Positions 44,608-56,952 are shown, numbered from the stretch's first letter. The stretch: DNA of 64,000 nucleotides from Phytophthora quininea (GCA_011947345.1 JAAVTG010000267.1:1-64000); one strand, 5' to 3'. Numbers and translations are program-made. The notes: generated by a model from the sequence alone, not told the origin.

Positions 44608-46688
44608 ATCGCGTGCGTGCCAGCGCGAGACAATGTCTGCCCAGACATTTTTTCACCTGGAATGTGTTCTATCACGTAGTTTAAGCCACAGAGTCGCATC
44701 GACCATCGCTGCAAGCGATCCCTGACATGTTTCTTGAGCTCAACACCGGGGGCAAAAATGTATGCCAAGTTGGCGTGGTCGCAATACAACCGGAATCCGC
44801 GCGGACGGAGAAGAAGGTATTCCAAGTCGTGGCAAGCTTTGACTATCGGGAATGCCTCCTTCTCCACCACTGACCAGTTTTCTTCGGAGTGCTTGAAAAT
44901 TCCACCTTTACACACGATCATTTCATGGTGTTGCTGATCAACAGGCAGCAGTGGGTCCCAGTGTCGGACTTGGGTAACAACGATGCTGTAGCCGGTAGCG
45001 GATGCATCAGTGAAGAGGAGCATTTCTGCAGCAGGGTCGGGAAATGCCATTAGAGCCGAATCTCGAACCAAATTCACAACGGTGCTGAAAGCGGTTTGTT
45101 CATCACTCGTCCATGAGGTATTCACGTTTAGCGCGTTGCGATTCCGCCGACCAATTCTGCTGAGCTCGGCATTCAACTTGTCTTGTAGTGGAGCAATAAG
45201 ACGAGCGTAGTCTGGTAACGAATCGTGCAGCCAATTCGTGGCACACACGAAGTATTGCAGCTCAGCGATCGTGGAGGGCAGGGGCAACTCGGCGAGAGCG
45301 CTGACACGCTCAGGGTCGTGCCGAATTCCTTCACTGGAAATAAGGCGTCCGCACCATTTGATCTCCAGTTCGAACAGCGACGATTTAGCGGCATTCAGCT
45401 TGAAGTTAGCTTCTTGGACAAGCCCAAAGAAAACTCGGAGCGTGTCTAAAAACTCGGGGATAGTTGGCGCGAATAGTATCACGTCGTCGATCCACACGAG
45501 TGCTGATTTCGGGATTAAAGGTGCCAGCTTGGATTGGATTTGACTCTGAAAGTGCGGCGCTGAGTCCATGGCCCCTTGAGGCACACGCATCGGTGTGTAC
45601 ACCCCGTCCGGCGTGACCAATGAGAACACCTCACGACTGTCTTCATGTATTGGCAATTGCCAGAAACCCTGCGTGAAGTCGACGCGGCCAAAAACTTTCA
45701 TTCCCTCCAACGCGTTGAGCATTGTAGCAGCTGATGGCATTGTGCCTGCGATAGGAACGGTGACTTTGTTAACCGGCCGATAATCGATGGTTAAACGAAA
45801 CTTATCTTGTGTGCCCGGCTTTCGCACCTGGACCACCGCACACGCCCACCTCGACGCGTTGTTCTGATCTACTAGTCCACTGTCGACGAGAGATTTAACA
45901 TAGTCGCGGATGAACTGAGCCTGCATGGGCGCGTATTTGCGCGGAGGGCTTCGGTGTGGGACCGCACCAGGCTGTATGGTGACTTGCAGCGGATCGACGT
46001 TGGCAGGAGGATCCGCGCCTACAGCTTCACGCCATACGTCCGGAAACGCTTCCAACAACTCACGAACGGCGTCGCCATGCTCTGCAGGCAACCCGTTCGC
46101 AACGGCACGGTCTAGCAACTGAGTGAGAGTGTTGATGTTATCATGAGTTTCCTGTGACTGCTGTGTGCTGGAGATCTCGTCGCCAACTGGGAATTCATCA
46201 TTTTCTGCATCAAGCAGCGATGGTCCAACCAGTTGCGCTAGCTGCTGCTCGACGTCGATTCCAAGGCCCTTAAGAACATCACGTCCCAACAAAAGTTCGT
46301 CACTCTCGCCCTCAATGATGAGGCAGGATACAGAACGCAACATCACTGGTCCAGCGATCGTAGACAGCTCCAAATCCAACAGTGCTTCCTTGGTACACTC
46401 TAACTGCCGCCCATCGGTCATCTCCAGCATCACCGGCGTACACAGCGACGCCGTGGAAAGCAATGGTTGTACGGCAAGTAACGAGTCCATAATACTTTGC
46501 GGAACAATGCTCCTATCAGCTCCAGTATCAGGTAGGTAACGGACTTCCAACAGTCCATTGATACGGACCGAGCCCGCGGAGGTGACGAACCGAGCCGCTT
46601 TCGAGCGCGCACTCGACCGTTTCTCCTTGGCTTCACGGAACTGCTTCAGAGCCTCCTCCCTGCGCGTTCGTGGCAACAGGGCAATCAT
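44418..46688 (-). CDS. pol: Gypsy B protease, reverse transcriptase, RNase H
   Basis: A single open frame of 756 residues. Protease is marked by YLPDTGADRSIVPQSIMDSL. The RT has KFRLTIDYRPVNKVTVPIAG, GRVDFTQGFWQLPIHEDSRE, TPMRVPQGAMDSAPHFQSQI and ALVWIDDVILFA, again WIDD in place of YxDD. RNase H has EMLLFTDASATGYSIVVTQV, NWSVVEKEAFPIVKACHDLE and YCDHANLAYIFAPG. The C-terminus changes frame near 44650, where the connection to integrase (IPGEKMSGQTLSR) is lost by a base change. The length and intact motifs suggest it was recently active. Confidence 0.92.
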   Translation of the reverse strand: MIALLPRTRREEALKQFREAKEKRSSARSKAARFVTSAGSVRINGLLEVRYLPDTGADRSIVPQSIMDSLLAVQPLLSTASLCTPVMLEMTDGRQLECTKEALLDLELSTIAGPVMLRSVSCLIIEGESDELLLGRDVLKGLGIDVEQQLAQLVGPSLLDAENDEFPVGDEISSTQQSQETHDNINTLTQLLDRAVANGLPAEHGDAVRELLEAFPDVWREAVGADPPANVDPLQVTIQPGAVPHRSPPRKYAPMQAQFIRDYVKSLVDSGLVDQNNASRWACAVVQVRKPGTQDKFRLTIDYRPVNKVTVPIAGTMPSAATMLNALEGMKVFGRVDFTQGFWQLPIHEDSREVFSLVTPDGVYTPMRVPQGAMDSAPHFQSQIQSKLAPLIPKSALVWIDDVILFAPTIPEFLDTLRVFFGLVQEANFKLNAAKSSLFELEIKWCGRLISSEGIRHDPERVSALAELPLPSTIAELQYFVCATNWLHDSLPDYARLIAPLQDKLNAELSRIGRRNRNALNVNTSWTSDEQTAFSTVVNLVRDSALMAFPDPAAEMLLFTDASATGYSIVVTQVRHWDPLLPVDQQHHEMIVCKGGIFKHSEENWSVVEKEAFPIVKACHDLEYLLLRPRGFRLYCDHANLAYIFAPGVELKKHVRDRLQRWSMRLCGLNYVIEHIPGEKMSGQTLSRAGTHAMWFVLPQCVLAASTLPPWRTYPDFALSAMTTLSFLLATTFSMLRRKLLANAPRCRISRRRMVW

Positions 46689-47600
46689 TCATCCAGTCGG
46701 CCCCTTTACAGACCAGACAGCCGTCATGGGGAGGAGAACGCGAAGGCCGAGGTGGTGGTGGCGCAGTGCCACCTGAAGCAGCTGCAGCTTGTGCCGACGT
46801 ACGCGATGGCGGAGGCTTCGAACTCGCAGCCCGTTGGGGTCTCTTCTCGGCCTTCATCCCCTTCGACTCGACCTTAGAGGCGTGCTCTTGGGACATCCGG
46901 TGGAACCGTTGCTGGACCTTCGCATGTTCCAGTATCAGGTCAAAAGAGCAACATCATCAGATTTGCAGTCACGTCTCTCCAAGTCCACTAAGCGGCTGAT
47001 CTGCGCCTTTAACACCGGGGTTGAAGGTTATCGATCAGCAACCGACACCGAGCCTTCATCCTGCTTTTGTAGTTCCCATCGTCCTTTTGGCCTGCTCCAA
47101 TAAGTCCTTGCAATCCATTGTCTTCCACAGCGCTGTTGAAGTCCTCATAGTAGCGAAAGATCCTCGCATCACAGTCCTCAATAGCGAGGTTCATTTTCAG
47201 ACGTTGATGGAGCAAAGTCGCGACATCTGGCACGAATCCATTCTTTAGGGACTGGCAGCGTGCCTTCACAGCAGCAATAATATCAGCATCCGTCACAAAC
47301 TCCACTTCCTTCTTCAGAACATAGGTAGCCAGATTTTTCAAAGTGCCTCGCTTGACGGCACCTCTCACAGTAGATACCACATTCTCGAACGTTTCACCAG
47401 TTGTAGCACATCGTGTACGCATTTTCTCCTCGTATCACTCTCATTCACGGAGCCACTCAACGAGGGCGGCATGTTCCCAGGTAAAGAGCTCGGGGCCTTG
47501 ATAACTTCGAAAATGGGGTGCGGAATTGACATTTCCACATCCCCATCCAAGTCCACAGTGTAGCGCGTCCCGCCATCTTGAAGTTGAAGTGCTATTCAAT
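46633..47600 (-). CDS. gag: Gypsy B gag (frameshifted)
   Basis: The N-terminal part (VDLDGDVEMSIPHPIFEVIK) starts upstream of 47556 and changes frame near 47425 into ETFENVVSTVRGAVKRGTLK, DADIIAAVKARCQSLKNGFV and IFRYYEDFNSAVEDNGLQGL. Another change near 46950 leads to a Pro/Ser/Ala-rich tail with a degenerate zinc knuckle, CLVCKGADWMNDC, in which Trp stands where His is normally found. The start codon is not certain. Confidence 0.7.
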
Positions 47601-47782
47601 TGCGAACTTAACTGTGTCCGCACTTAGCAATGGGGGTCGCTCGTACTTAAACGACGCGATTCAGTGCTTGAACTCTGCGTCGACGAACATCTCCAGCCGC
47701 CACGCGCACTGAAGAACGAAGAACCGGACACTCGTCGCCCGGGACTAACAAACTCACACTTCGATGAGCGCAAAGCTAGCTT

Positions 47783-48076
47783 TGTCGCGATACCCAGGGT
47801 GTTTTCCGAAAGGAAAGTTTACTAATGAGCAAAACCAAAGAGAAACTCGGCGACGGAAGGCTGCTCATTCACCGTGCCTCGAACATGCAATAGTGAGCGC
47901 GTGCCAGCGCCCACTGAAGACTCATGCAGCGTGCCTCAAGTCCATCCAGACCTCGTGGCACAATCACGCCGCCATCGGTAGGCACCGAGGCGTGCGCCCA
48001 ACTCCGTCATTGGCCATGCTGGCTTCCGACGTGACCACAGCTTGAACATTTTGAACAGAGGTCGTAATCGGCGACA
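47783..48076 (-). repeat. 5' LTR of gypsy element B
   Basis: A 294 bp direct repeat of 42724-43017. The right flank is TTGGG and CRN sequence. Confidence 0.93.
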
Positions 48077-50209
48077 TTGGGCCACACCACATTAGGGGCG
48101 AAAGAAACGGAATCGTCACATCGTCAACTCCAGCACCGGATTTCATCGGGCTCTTGCTGTTTCGCACTCCCAGCTCATACAGCAGCCTGCCAAAAATACC
48201 GGGAATTTAACGCCGTAAAATCCTCCCTGATGGCTTGCGAGGACAATAGCACCCGCGACAAGGGCCTCGAGACCCATTCCGTCATTCGCCTTTTGAGCTT
48301 CATTCCGAGGATCCCCTTTATTTCCAGCCAATACGTCCCGAAACTTCGTTCTAAACCGACGATTCAGAGGACTGGATCTGATACGACGACCGAGACGATT
48401 TGATTCCACTTTGTCTTCGTAATCCCCCATTAGAGTCAGAAAAGGAGTATACCACACTTCGGCTGGGGGAATATGCATCGACACTTCCAACTCTGTCGAG
48501 TTTTCAGCAAAAACTCTTCTCTAAGCTCAAGCTCAAAATCTCATCTTCCTCAAGATGACCATAGTGGCCATCGATCACGCTGGACTTCTTGCCTTGCTCT
48601 GTAGCATCATCGTCATCACGCGCATCGTCATCATCGTATTCACTTCCAGCATCGGAATCTCTCTCGCCTGAAGACATGTCTTCGTCTTCATCCCCCTCCT
48701 TACTTTCATCGATATCCATGTCGCTCTCATCCAACGAAGTCACTCCAGAAAGAGATGAATGGGTATTATCAATGACTTGGTCGCCATCTGCGCCTGGGGG
48801 TGCGTGGCTACCCGACTTGTCTGCGCTTCCATCAGTCAACGTAGGGAATTGTGCTAAATGGGCTTGAAGTCGTGTGATTGGGCGATCCTCGTTCATGACA
48901 ACATCGTCTCCAGCATGACTATGTGACTCGTCCGTGTTTCCATCGTCCACTTTGTAGCTAGAGTTGAGAAACAAGAGGAGCTGGCCCTCTTCGAATTCAA
49001 ATGGACGTTTCTGTCGTTTAATGTGGCGAAATTGAGGCGTCAACGCTTCAACCATATCAGTCAAGTACTGCAGTTGCTCCTCCCCAGTATTTCCGTCGTA
49101 CGGCTTCCTATCAGCATACTCTTTGCCCATCGCTCCAAACAACGGTCGACTGTGTTGGAAAATCCACTCGAACGGATCATTTGCTTCTGCCTCGCCACTG
49201 GTGGAACTGCTGACATACAGCGGTAGCGACGGAATCACCTTGCACCACGGTGCACGTTTTGCTCCGCTCATATCAAAATCTCGAGAGTGATTGCTAGTAG
49301 TGAGGAGGCCGCGGGCCGTGCCATTCGTAGCGCTGACGATGACCGGTAGCCTAACACTGCGAAATATATTCCGCAACGACCGAATTGTCTTCTTACGCTT
49401 CAGTAATTCGTGTGATGCATGCGTATTTCCCACGCGAGGGAACTCGTCCAGGAAAAAAACTAAGGGCTTGGCCCGACGACCACGCACTGCAATCACTTCT
49501 TGAAAAGAAGCTCCCCGCTGACATAATTTTGACCTCGGAGTGCTGCGAGTATGTAGTCGAATAACTCCAGGTTTGGCTTTGTGCTGAACTCGCCAACGGC
49601 GCCATTTTCCAGTTGCGTTGCGTCTGCTTTGCTGCACTTCAGGAAAACATTTGTTCTGTCCTTAAAGGCACTGTACACACCCTACTGGAGAGGGGTACAC
49701 AGCACGTAGAACACATCAACAGCCCCATTGGCCGCCAACGTGAACGCTAGCTGTGTTTTGCCTGTTCCGGAAGAGTTTTCCAGGTCGATGAACGGTGCGG
49801 GGACTTGCTTGCGGTCACTTGAGATGGTGCGTAGTGAGCCGAGTTCTTGATTTTTTGTTCACTATTGTCTTGATCACCTCTGGGATTTCGCCACGGTTCA
49901 GCATTATCCGTAGGGTCTCGTACGAGGGATCTTGAGAAAGCCACGACGACGCCCCATCCTTCTTCACCAGGAAGAGCTGCAGCTCGACTGGATCATTGCC
50001 TTTCAAGCCACTCGCGCGCATGATCTTCTCCTTCAATTCACCCACCGACTGACGCTCGTCGATATCCACCGAGAACGCGTCGCCGGCCTCACCAAGGACA
50101 ACACAGAAAAGCTTCGGCGTTGCCCACGTACTCGGCCTTGAGGCACAGCGGGGACATGCGGTCGGACGGGAGCGGCCGCACAGGCCAGTCTGCGTCGGAC
50201 TCGGCCATG
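48077..50209 (-). pseudogene. CRN copy 2, header, P-loop and central part (severed)
   Basis: The header reads KLFCVVLGEAGDAFSVDIDE, QSVGELKEKIMRASGLKG and LQLFLVKKDGASSWLSQD near 50120-49930 and lies out of frame with the ATG at 50209 (MAESDADWPVRPLPSD). Relative to copy 1 about 180 bp are missing between the header and the P-loop (joined at about 49816). The P-loop strand, FLDEFPRVGNTHASHELL, SATNGTARGLLTTSNHSRDF and the acidic tract follow, with a long open frame from about 49500 to 48504. After a frame change the C-terminal domain (NRLGRRIRSSPLNRRFRTKF) runs to 48082, where gypsy B starts. The protein cannot be made as it stands. Confidence 0.85.
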
Positions 50210-50651
50210 ATCAATGAGCTCTGTCCGGTTGTGGTGAGGCATTTATATTGGTTTTTGTATTGGAAACGGTAATTGGGACAGTTGGAGTCGAACGCTAAAG
50301 TATCTTTATGCTACGAGGCGAGATAGTCGACCACCATCTTCCTCTGGGCGGTCGATTGAAGAAAATTTTCAAGCGAGAAATGATGTGACCGATATGGACG
50401 ACGACAAGTATTGACGACGAAGGTCTTAATTGATTGGCATCGACGATTGATTTCGGTCGATGGGCAACGTAAATGGCGCTCAGTAAATTGCAGCCTTCAT
50501 TTAACAAGCTGCATACTACATGCGTTGTCAATGTTGTCAATGACTTGTCGTGCTGCTCTGGGGTTTTCAAGAAGATGCCGCATGCCACGCGGACGGGTCC
50601 TCGCTCCGTTGTTTGTCAAAAACTATTTCATGCTTTCATTTCAGGTAACAT
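50210..50651. other. Intergenic region, no gene seen
   Basis: No convincing coding, repeat or RNA gene. It lies between the 5' end of CRN copy 2 and the 3' end of the ABC transporter, so it would include the CRN promoter. Confidence 0.45.
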
Positions 50652-53600
50652 TTATCTCTTCTGGTGGTTGACGAAGCGTAGCGCAAGGAGTCCCAGCAGA
50701 CGATAAACTGCGATGAACACGAAGATGATTCCAAAGTTGCTCCAGATCTCCGAGTGCTTGTATCCGAAATTCTCCTCGACGTATTCCTTGACAGTGGTGT
50801 GGCCAACCGTGCTGGGAGCATCAGTCAGCTCTCGACAGGCAAGTAAATTGCTACCTCCTTCGTACTCTCCAGTCACGCTGTTCCAGGTTGGCAATTCGGG
50901 ACAGTCCGTGAAAACTAACGAGTTCATGAGTCCCATCGCGTACTTCTGCGGTGTGATCAAGTACAGCCAGTGATAGCCTTGCGGGATGTTGGAAGCTGGA
51001 GGGTTGAAGCCGGCAAACAATAGGCAGATACTGTTATACAGCACGCCTACGATAGCAGCCACTTCCACGCTGGGCAGCGCGTAGATAAAGAGATGGCCCA
51101 TGTAGGTCTGCATGAGCATGAACAACGAAATGGTGACCCAATACATGAAGCCAGACGCAACGTTCGTGAACCCCACCCAGGGGTAGTAAATGATCGTGAA
51201 CAACGCGCCGCCGAAAAACACGTACGGAATTTCGGCTACTGTTGATCCCACGAAATACCACACACAGTTATAAGTCTGTGAAGCACGCTCGCGATAGTAA
51301 GCTCCGCGTTCTGCAAACGAAACGGGAAGTGCACCTGTGAACGAGATCAGACCGTTGAACATGGTGGTCAGGAACACCATTGCCACGCCGGAGTTGATCT
51401 CTTGGTAGGACTGATATGACTTTCTTGAGTACACGATCCCGAACAAGATAGCAAGGCCCAGTGCCATTCCGAAACGTGTGATGTTGTAGGTCGGTGTACG
51501 CCAGTATCGATCGTAGAAACGCTTTACGAGGAATTGCATCTGCGTGAAAGAGTCTGCCGCGCGCTTTTTCTTGATGGTCATCTCTGGAAGATCAGGACTT
51601 GGGCGTGTCAAGCCAGGTCTCTCTAGCTGTGTGTCGAGAATCCGTTTTTCCTCACTGTCCTGGAAGCACTTCACAAAGTCAGTGCTGTTGGATGTAGTGC
51701 TGCTAACACCAGCACCGATAACCTCTAGCATCCACGTCGCCGGGTTTTGGATCTTAGGACATGGTGGCGTGCCTGGAATGGCCTCGAGGTAGTTCACAAG
51801 CTTGTGGGATTTCTCACCCAGTTCGCCAACAAACACCGACTCGCCACCGCGCTTCAACAACAATAAGTGATCAAATAGGAAGAACACATCCGACGAAGGC
51901 TGGTGGATTGTACAGACAATCGTTCGTCCGCTGTCGGCCACCTTGCGCACACCGTCCATGATCAGCTTGGCTGAGTGAGCATCCAGTCCACTTGTCGGTT
52001 CATCCAAGAACAAAATACTCGGCTGCGCTGCTAGCTCGACGCCGATGGTCAGACGCTTTTTCTGTTCCTGCGAGCACCCACGTACGATCTTGTCCGCTAT
52101 GTTTTGCATATCGAGCAGGTCAAGACACTCGTATACCGTGTCGAACTTTTTACTATCCGGGATGTTGCTGTCTTGGCGAAGAAATGCACTGAATGTGAGC
52201 GACTCATGTATCGTTGACGCATCCGAGTGAACATCCATTTGCTCGCAGTATCCCGTGCACCGACGGATAGCCAAATCGCTCGCCTCGTAGCCGTTCAGCA
52301 TGATCTTACCCGTGATCGTTCCTCCCGTCTTGCGGTGGGCAATTACATCCATTAGAGTTGTCTTCCCTGCACCTGACGACCCCATTAAAGCTGTCAGCGA
52401 CCCTGGCTCAGCAAACCCATTAATGCCTTTGAGTAGATCAAGCGATTCCTTCGGGTTGCCAGGCTTTGGGACGGAGTACCACAAATCTGTCCACGCAATC
52501 GTCACGGGTACAAACATCTTCTCTCGTACTGGGACGTCAAGTACAACATCACCTGGCGATGCCCCATTATGCTTCGGTGTCGTTGCCAAAGCGTAGTCAC
52601 TTGTTCCTTCGCCAACGCTCTTTTCATTCTTCGGCTTTGGCTTTAGCGAAACGCTAGTTGGACCATCGTAGCGTTTGTACTCGAGAACAAGCGCGCCTAA
52701 CGCCATGAAAGCGACGTAAGTGCCAATCATGTAAATGATGCCGAGCCACACCCACTCGTGGCCCGAAGGTACAGCGTATTGCTTCAAAAGTACTTGCCCA
52801 TGGTCAGATCGTACTTGGAGCAGTAGTCGACGCCATTGTACACGCACACATCGTACTTTTGGAGCGATACTGGTTCACACACAATGCACGCAAGCACCAC
52901 GTTACCGGGTCCAGCCAATCAACCAGTCGGGCATCACGTTTTTCGCCATCATGAAGCCGCTGAAAAGGTTGAAGATGACGATACTGAACGTTGACATTGG
53001 TTTGGCGATATTGAAGCTCGAGCAAATGGCCGTCAGACAGAAGAACCACGATGCAAACACCAAATTCGTCAGAACCATCAGCAGCAAGAAGATGATGAAG
53101 TGTCCGGCATGCGCAACGAACCCGCCCATCCAGTAGACCAACGAGCCAAATACGAGACTCTCCGCAATGGCCTGAGGGATCAACGCCAAGGAGTTGGCAA
53201 TCGCAAACGGTGCAGAGCCATAGAAATTGGCAGAACGTTGCTTATAGAAAACATCACGCGCCGCGTAGAACGTTGGCACTTGTGCTGTCTGACCAAGTCC
53301 CATGAAAATCATGGCTTGGAATAGGACTCCAATCACGACCTGAACGTCTGTCGGGTCCATTTGATAAAACGTACTGCCGTAGATCAGTCCCATGACTACC
53401 ACCATGATTCCTCGCACACGAATAAAAGACGTGTTTCGCTTCGTGAGCATCCACTGACGCGCAGTCACCGTCTTCGTGCTTTCCCAAAAACTTTGTCGAA
53501 ACTCGGGCATAGGGTCCATAAATTCCTTCACATCTCGCAAGAGGGCAGGATCATAGGGCGCATCGATTGCACGATTCATGTCAGCAAACAACTTCGACCT

Positions 53601-54754
53601 GCGCCAATGATCGGAAAACTCGCTAGCAAGACGCGGATGCCCATTCATTACTGTTGGGAGCGCTACTTGGTATTTCTGCTGCATGTTCGTGCCAAGATCT
53701 AGCAGGAAATCTGCGGCGTCTCGACCAGCTGGACACTTGAAGCCCAAGGACTCGAAGTATGGCACTGCTTGGTCGCGTGGGCCGTGGTAGATAATCTCTC
53801 CTTCGTTCAACAAGATCACATCGTCGAATAGATTAAACACCTCAGGGGCTGGTTGCAGCAGAGCCATCACCACTGTTTTGTGAAAATATTTCGCGATACT
53901 ACGCTGAGTCGTGATGATGTCAAATGTGGCAGCGCTGTCTAGCCCCGTACTGATCTCATCCATCAGCGTCATGTATTTCATGCCAAACTCCATTTCTCCC
54001 ATCGTCACACGTTTGCGTTCTCCACCCGACACGCCACGCAGCATGTTATTTCCCATGACCGTGTCTTGACAAATCTGTAGCCCCAGCTGCTCAATCACTA
54101 GGTCGGGGAAGTGTTCAAAGTAGTTCCGAGCGACCTCCAGCGCTTCTGCGTTCTGCTCGGGAGTACCGTGAGTAAACATCTCTTCTGTTTGACTTGGCAC
54201 TCCCCACCGCACACCGCGTAGGCAAATTCGAGCGTTTCTCGCACCGTGAGTTTCGGGAAGTGCTTGTCAAACTGCGTCACATACGCACAGAACTGAGGCA
54301 GTCGCTTGCGGATATCCTTATGCGGAACGCCGTTGTAGAAAATGTCGCCTTCGATCTCGACATGGCTGCTCTTGGGAAACCGCCCGCCCAATTGGCGCAG
54401 AAACGAAGTCTTCCCGGACCCTGGCTGGCCAAGCAGCAGCGTAATCGTCCCTGGTTTGAGCACACCGCTAGCGTTCTTGATAATCTCCTTGCGAACCACA
54501 CGCTTGTTCCACGCGAATCGTGCTAGATTGCGCTTGATGGTATTGAAGATGGTGGGCAGCTCCGATTTGGCCGTGACGGCTCCTGCCACCGCGACGTTCG
54601 CCGTAATGCCGAGATTGCGGTAGCGGACCTCCATCTGCGGCAGCTCGCGACTCATTGCTGTCTCAAACTTGTTAGCGACGTAGTTATGGAGCGCATCGGG
54701 TCCGTTGGCCATCATGACCTTGCCAGATGCCAGGCTTTCAGGGCCTACAGTCAT
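50652..54754 (-). CDS. Full-size PDR-type (ABCG) ABC transporter
   Basis: About 1367 residues in the reverse order NBD-TMD-NBD-TMD typical of pleiotropic drug resistance pumps. From the likely ATG at 54754 (MTVGPESLASG) come NGPDALHNYVANKFETAMSR and the first Walker A GQPGSGKTSFLRQLGG, signature VSGGERKRVT and Walker B MTLMDEIS. Six membrane spans follow. The second NBD has MGSSGAGKTTLMD, signature QKKRLTIGVELA and ILFLDEPTSGLD, then the final spans and end RFVNHQKR. Such pumps export lipophilic toxins and fungicides across the plasma membrane. Frame breaks of one base occur near 54190 and 52860; both fall in well conserved stretches and are probably sequence errors. No introns are evident. 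Confidence 0.93.
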
Positions 54755-55075
54755 CTCAGCTCCAAAGTTCTCGTGTCTACGTCGACTATGTCGCTTCTTG
54801 ACGGTGAATTTGCAAATGCGGACCTCGTGCCTTGCGAAATCGGTTCGATGCCACGACACTAGAGCCAGGCCGAAGGGAATAATCGAATGCCCAATGAAGT
54901 TGATGCCACCTGAAATCATATGTACCAGTGCGAGTGATCTACGACTGATCAAGCGACGTACATTCTGGACAGGGCAAGAGCACATACCACTTCAACACCG
55001 GAGCAAAAGATAGAGAGCTACATGTACTGGATTACCTGATGCAGTTCAGGTAGGGTGTCTATGGAGCGAGTTTGT

Positions 55076-56683
55076 CTAGCGGACGCGCACGTTCAGGTAT
55101 AGATGCACGCGGGTCTGAAGGAGCTCCTGGATCTCGTGGTTGGCAGCCATGCCGACGGAACGGATCGTATTGCCGTCGTGACCGATCACCATCTTGCGGA
55201 TACGAGCGGCAGGGACCTGCAGCGACAAGGACAAAGTGTTAGGCCATAATATACCGAATACACACGTGCGACGTACAAAGATGTCCTGGTCGATACGAAT
55301 GCTTTTGTCCTTGAACTTGGTCCAGCCAACATTTTCTTGCTCGAACGTGTACGGCAGCTCCTCATTGAACCGGCGGTAGAGCTGCTCACGAATGATCTCT
55401 GTGACCAGGTCTAAATCCGACAAATCAGAGTGCATGGACGAGTGATAACTCCACGGGCGATCCACCGCCAGCAACAGCAGCGTCTTCCTCAACTTTTCCA
55501 TGCCAAAGCCCTTCCGCGCAGACACCTTGAGACTGTTCTCACCGATATACGCCAGTGGATCAATCGCCACTGACGCTCCTTCCGCGTCGTAGTGTTTGCT
55601 GTAAATCTCCTCCACCATCTGCGACAACTCCTTGACCTTCATGTCGAGATTGAGTCGCTCACGTTGGCCCACGAGATCATACTTGTTCATCACCAGCATG
55701 GTTGGTGATGATACCTGCGCTGAGGTTGTCAACACCTTCTCTAACGCCATTAGTGCCGCCTCATCTAGCCGCTTGACCGAATCCACCACAAGCATCGACA
55801 GATCCACTCCTTCCAACGTCTCGGACGCCGTCGTCACCAATGTTTGCACATACTCGTGGCTTTCCTTGGGCTTGATCAGGCCGGGCGTGTCGTAGAACGA
55901 GAGCTGCGCGTCCCCCTCCGTCCAAATGCCCAGCACACGCTCTCTCGTCGTGTTATACTTGGGTGACACGGCCGAGATCGTCACATTCAGCAAGCTGTTA
56001 ACAATGCTAGACTTGCCAGCATTAGGTCGTCCAATGACGGCCAGATCCAGAGCTTTTGGCTTCTTGGGCTCGTCTGGCATCAGGAACTCACGCTCCACGA
56101 CATTGTCGGGCGCGGGGTGAGGTTAGTGAACTGCTTGTCCTTCATAGACACCGGTCTTCTGGCCGGGATGCGTCCTGATCCTCTAGACTTCTTCATCTCC
56201 CGTTCCGCCCTGGACACGCGTCCGTCGTAGAAAATGGGCGGGTGGGAAGGCGCCTCGCGCTGTCTAGAATGGCGCTTGCCCACGAAGCCCTTGTTGCGCG
56301 GGTGGAAGGCGCCTGTTCCGTCGTACTCATCGTCGTCGTCGGACAGCAGTCCTAGACGACGCATACGTCGTTTGTTCTCGATCTCCTTGCGGGTTCTCAG
56401 CGGTAGAATAGGGGCGGCACAACGAGAGTGCGCTGTCGCATGGACTCCCATTCTCGGTCGATATCTTCGAGTGTGGGGCGCGCGGCTCCTCCACAGGTTG
56501 GCGACGGTCTCTTGGGGTTTTGGCTCGGTGCCTGTCTTGCTTCTTCTTCTTGGGTTTGTTTTCGACACCTGCAGTAGAGCGAGCAGCTTCACGCTTGGCG
56601 ACGTTGCGCTTGGAGCGGTAGGTGGCCGCTAGCACGCGGCCAGGAGCAGGCAGCGCGCGCACCTTGGACAGCAACAGCTCCAT
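55076..56683 (-). CDS. Era-like GTPase, probably mitochondrial
   Basis: The GTPase domain has P-loop IGRPNAGKSSIVNSLL, switch region YNTTRERVLGIW, DTPGLIKPKE, MNKYDLVG (NKxD) and VSARKGFGMEKL. A C-terminal KH domain follows (PYTFEQENVGWTKF, IRKMVIGHDGNTIRSVGMAA). A 60 nt GT-AG intron near 55218-55277 is in phase and without it the KH strand is continuous. Era binds 16S-type rRNA and helps assemble the small ribosomal subunit. The N-terminal extension from ATG 56683 (MELLLSKVRALPAPGRVLAA) is Arg/Ala-rich, as in mitochondrial presequences. One-base breaks near 56480 and 56107 separate this leader from the domain. The stop lies 320 bp upstream of the PDR start, same strand. Confidence 0.9.
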
Positions 56684-56952
56684 TGGACGAGTGGCTGTGA
56701 AAAATGGGGTACTTTAAAATGGATACACAAGCCCGTATATTACTTTTCATTTACGGGACAAACTCCAACGAAAGCACTTGCCCCTTCCGCCTTCCCCTCG
56801 GTTTGGACTACACTCGAACCTAGTAGTTATATGCTTTTTTCTCCTAGTTTGCAATGGTTTTAGTCGAGTGCGGAGTGAACGCGACGACGACGTGAGGGTG
56901 GGGGAGCTTCGGGGGCTGTTGGGGGCCTCTTGGACCGAAGAGACGGGGGCAT

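Larger units (their letters stand above)
42724..48076 (-). mobile_element. Ty3/gypsy chromovirus-like element B inside CRN copy 2
   Basis: Direct 294 bp repeats at 42724-43017 and 47783-48076 start TGTCGCGATACC, end GGCGACA and look identical. The target duplication TTGGG is at 42719-42723 and 48077-48081; the uninterrupted site is seen in CRN copy 1 near 8868-8876. Coding is on the minus strand: gag, protease, RT, RNase H, integrase, chromodomain. A purine-rich tract (tttggagggcag on the minus strand) adjoins the 3' LTR. The 756-residue pol frame is open, so this is the best preserved element in the window. Confidence 0.95.
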
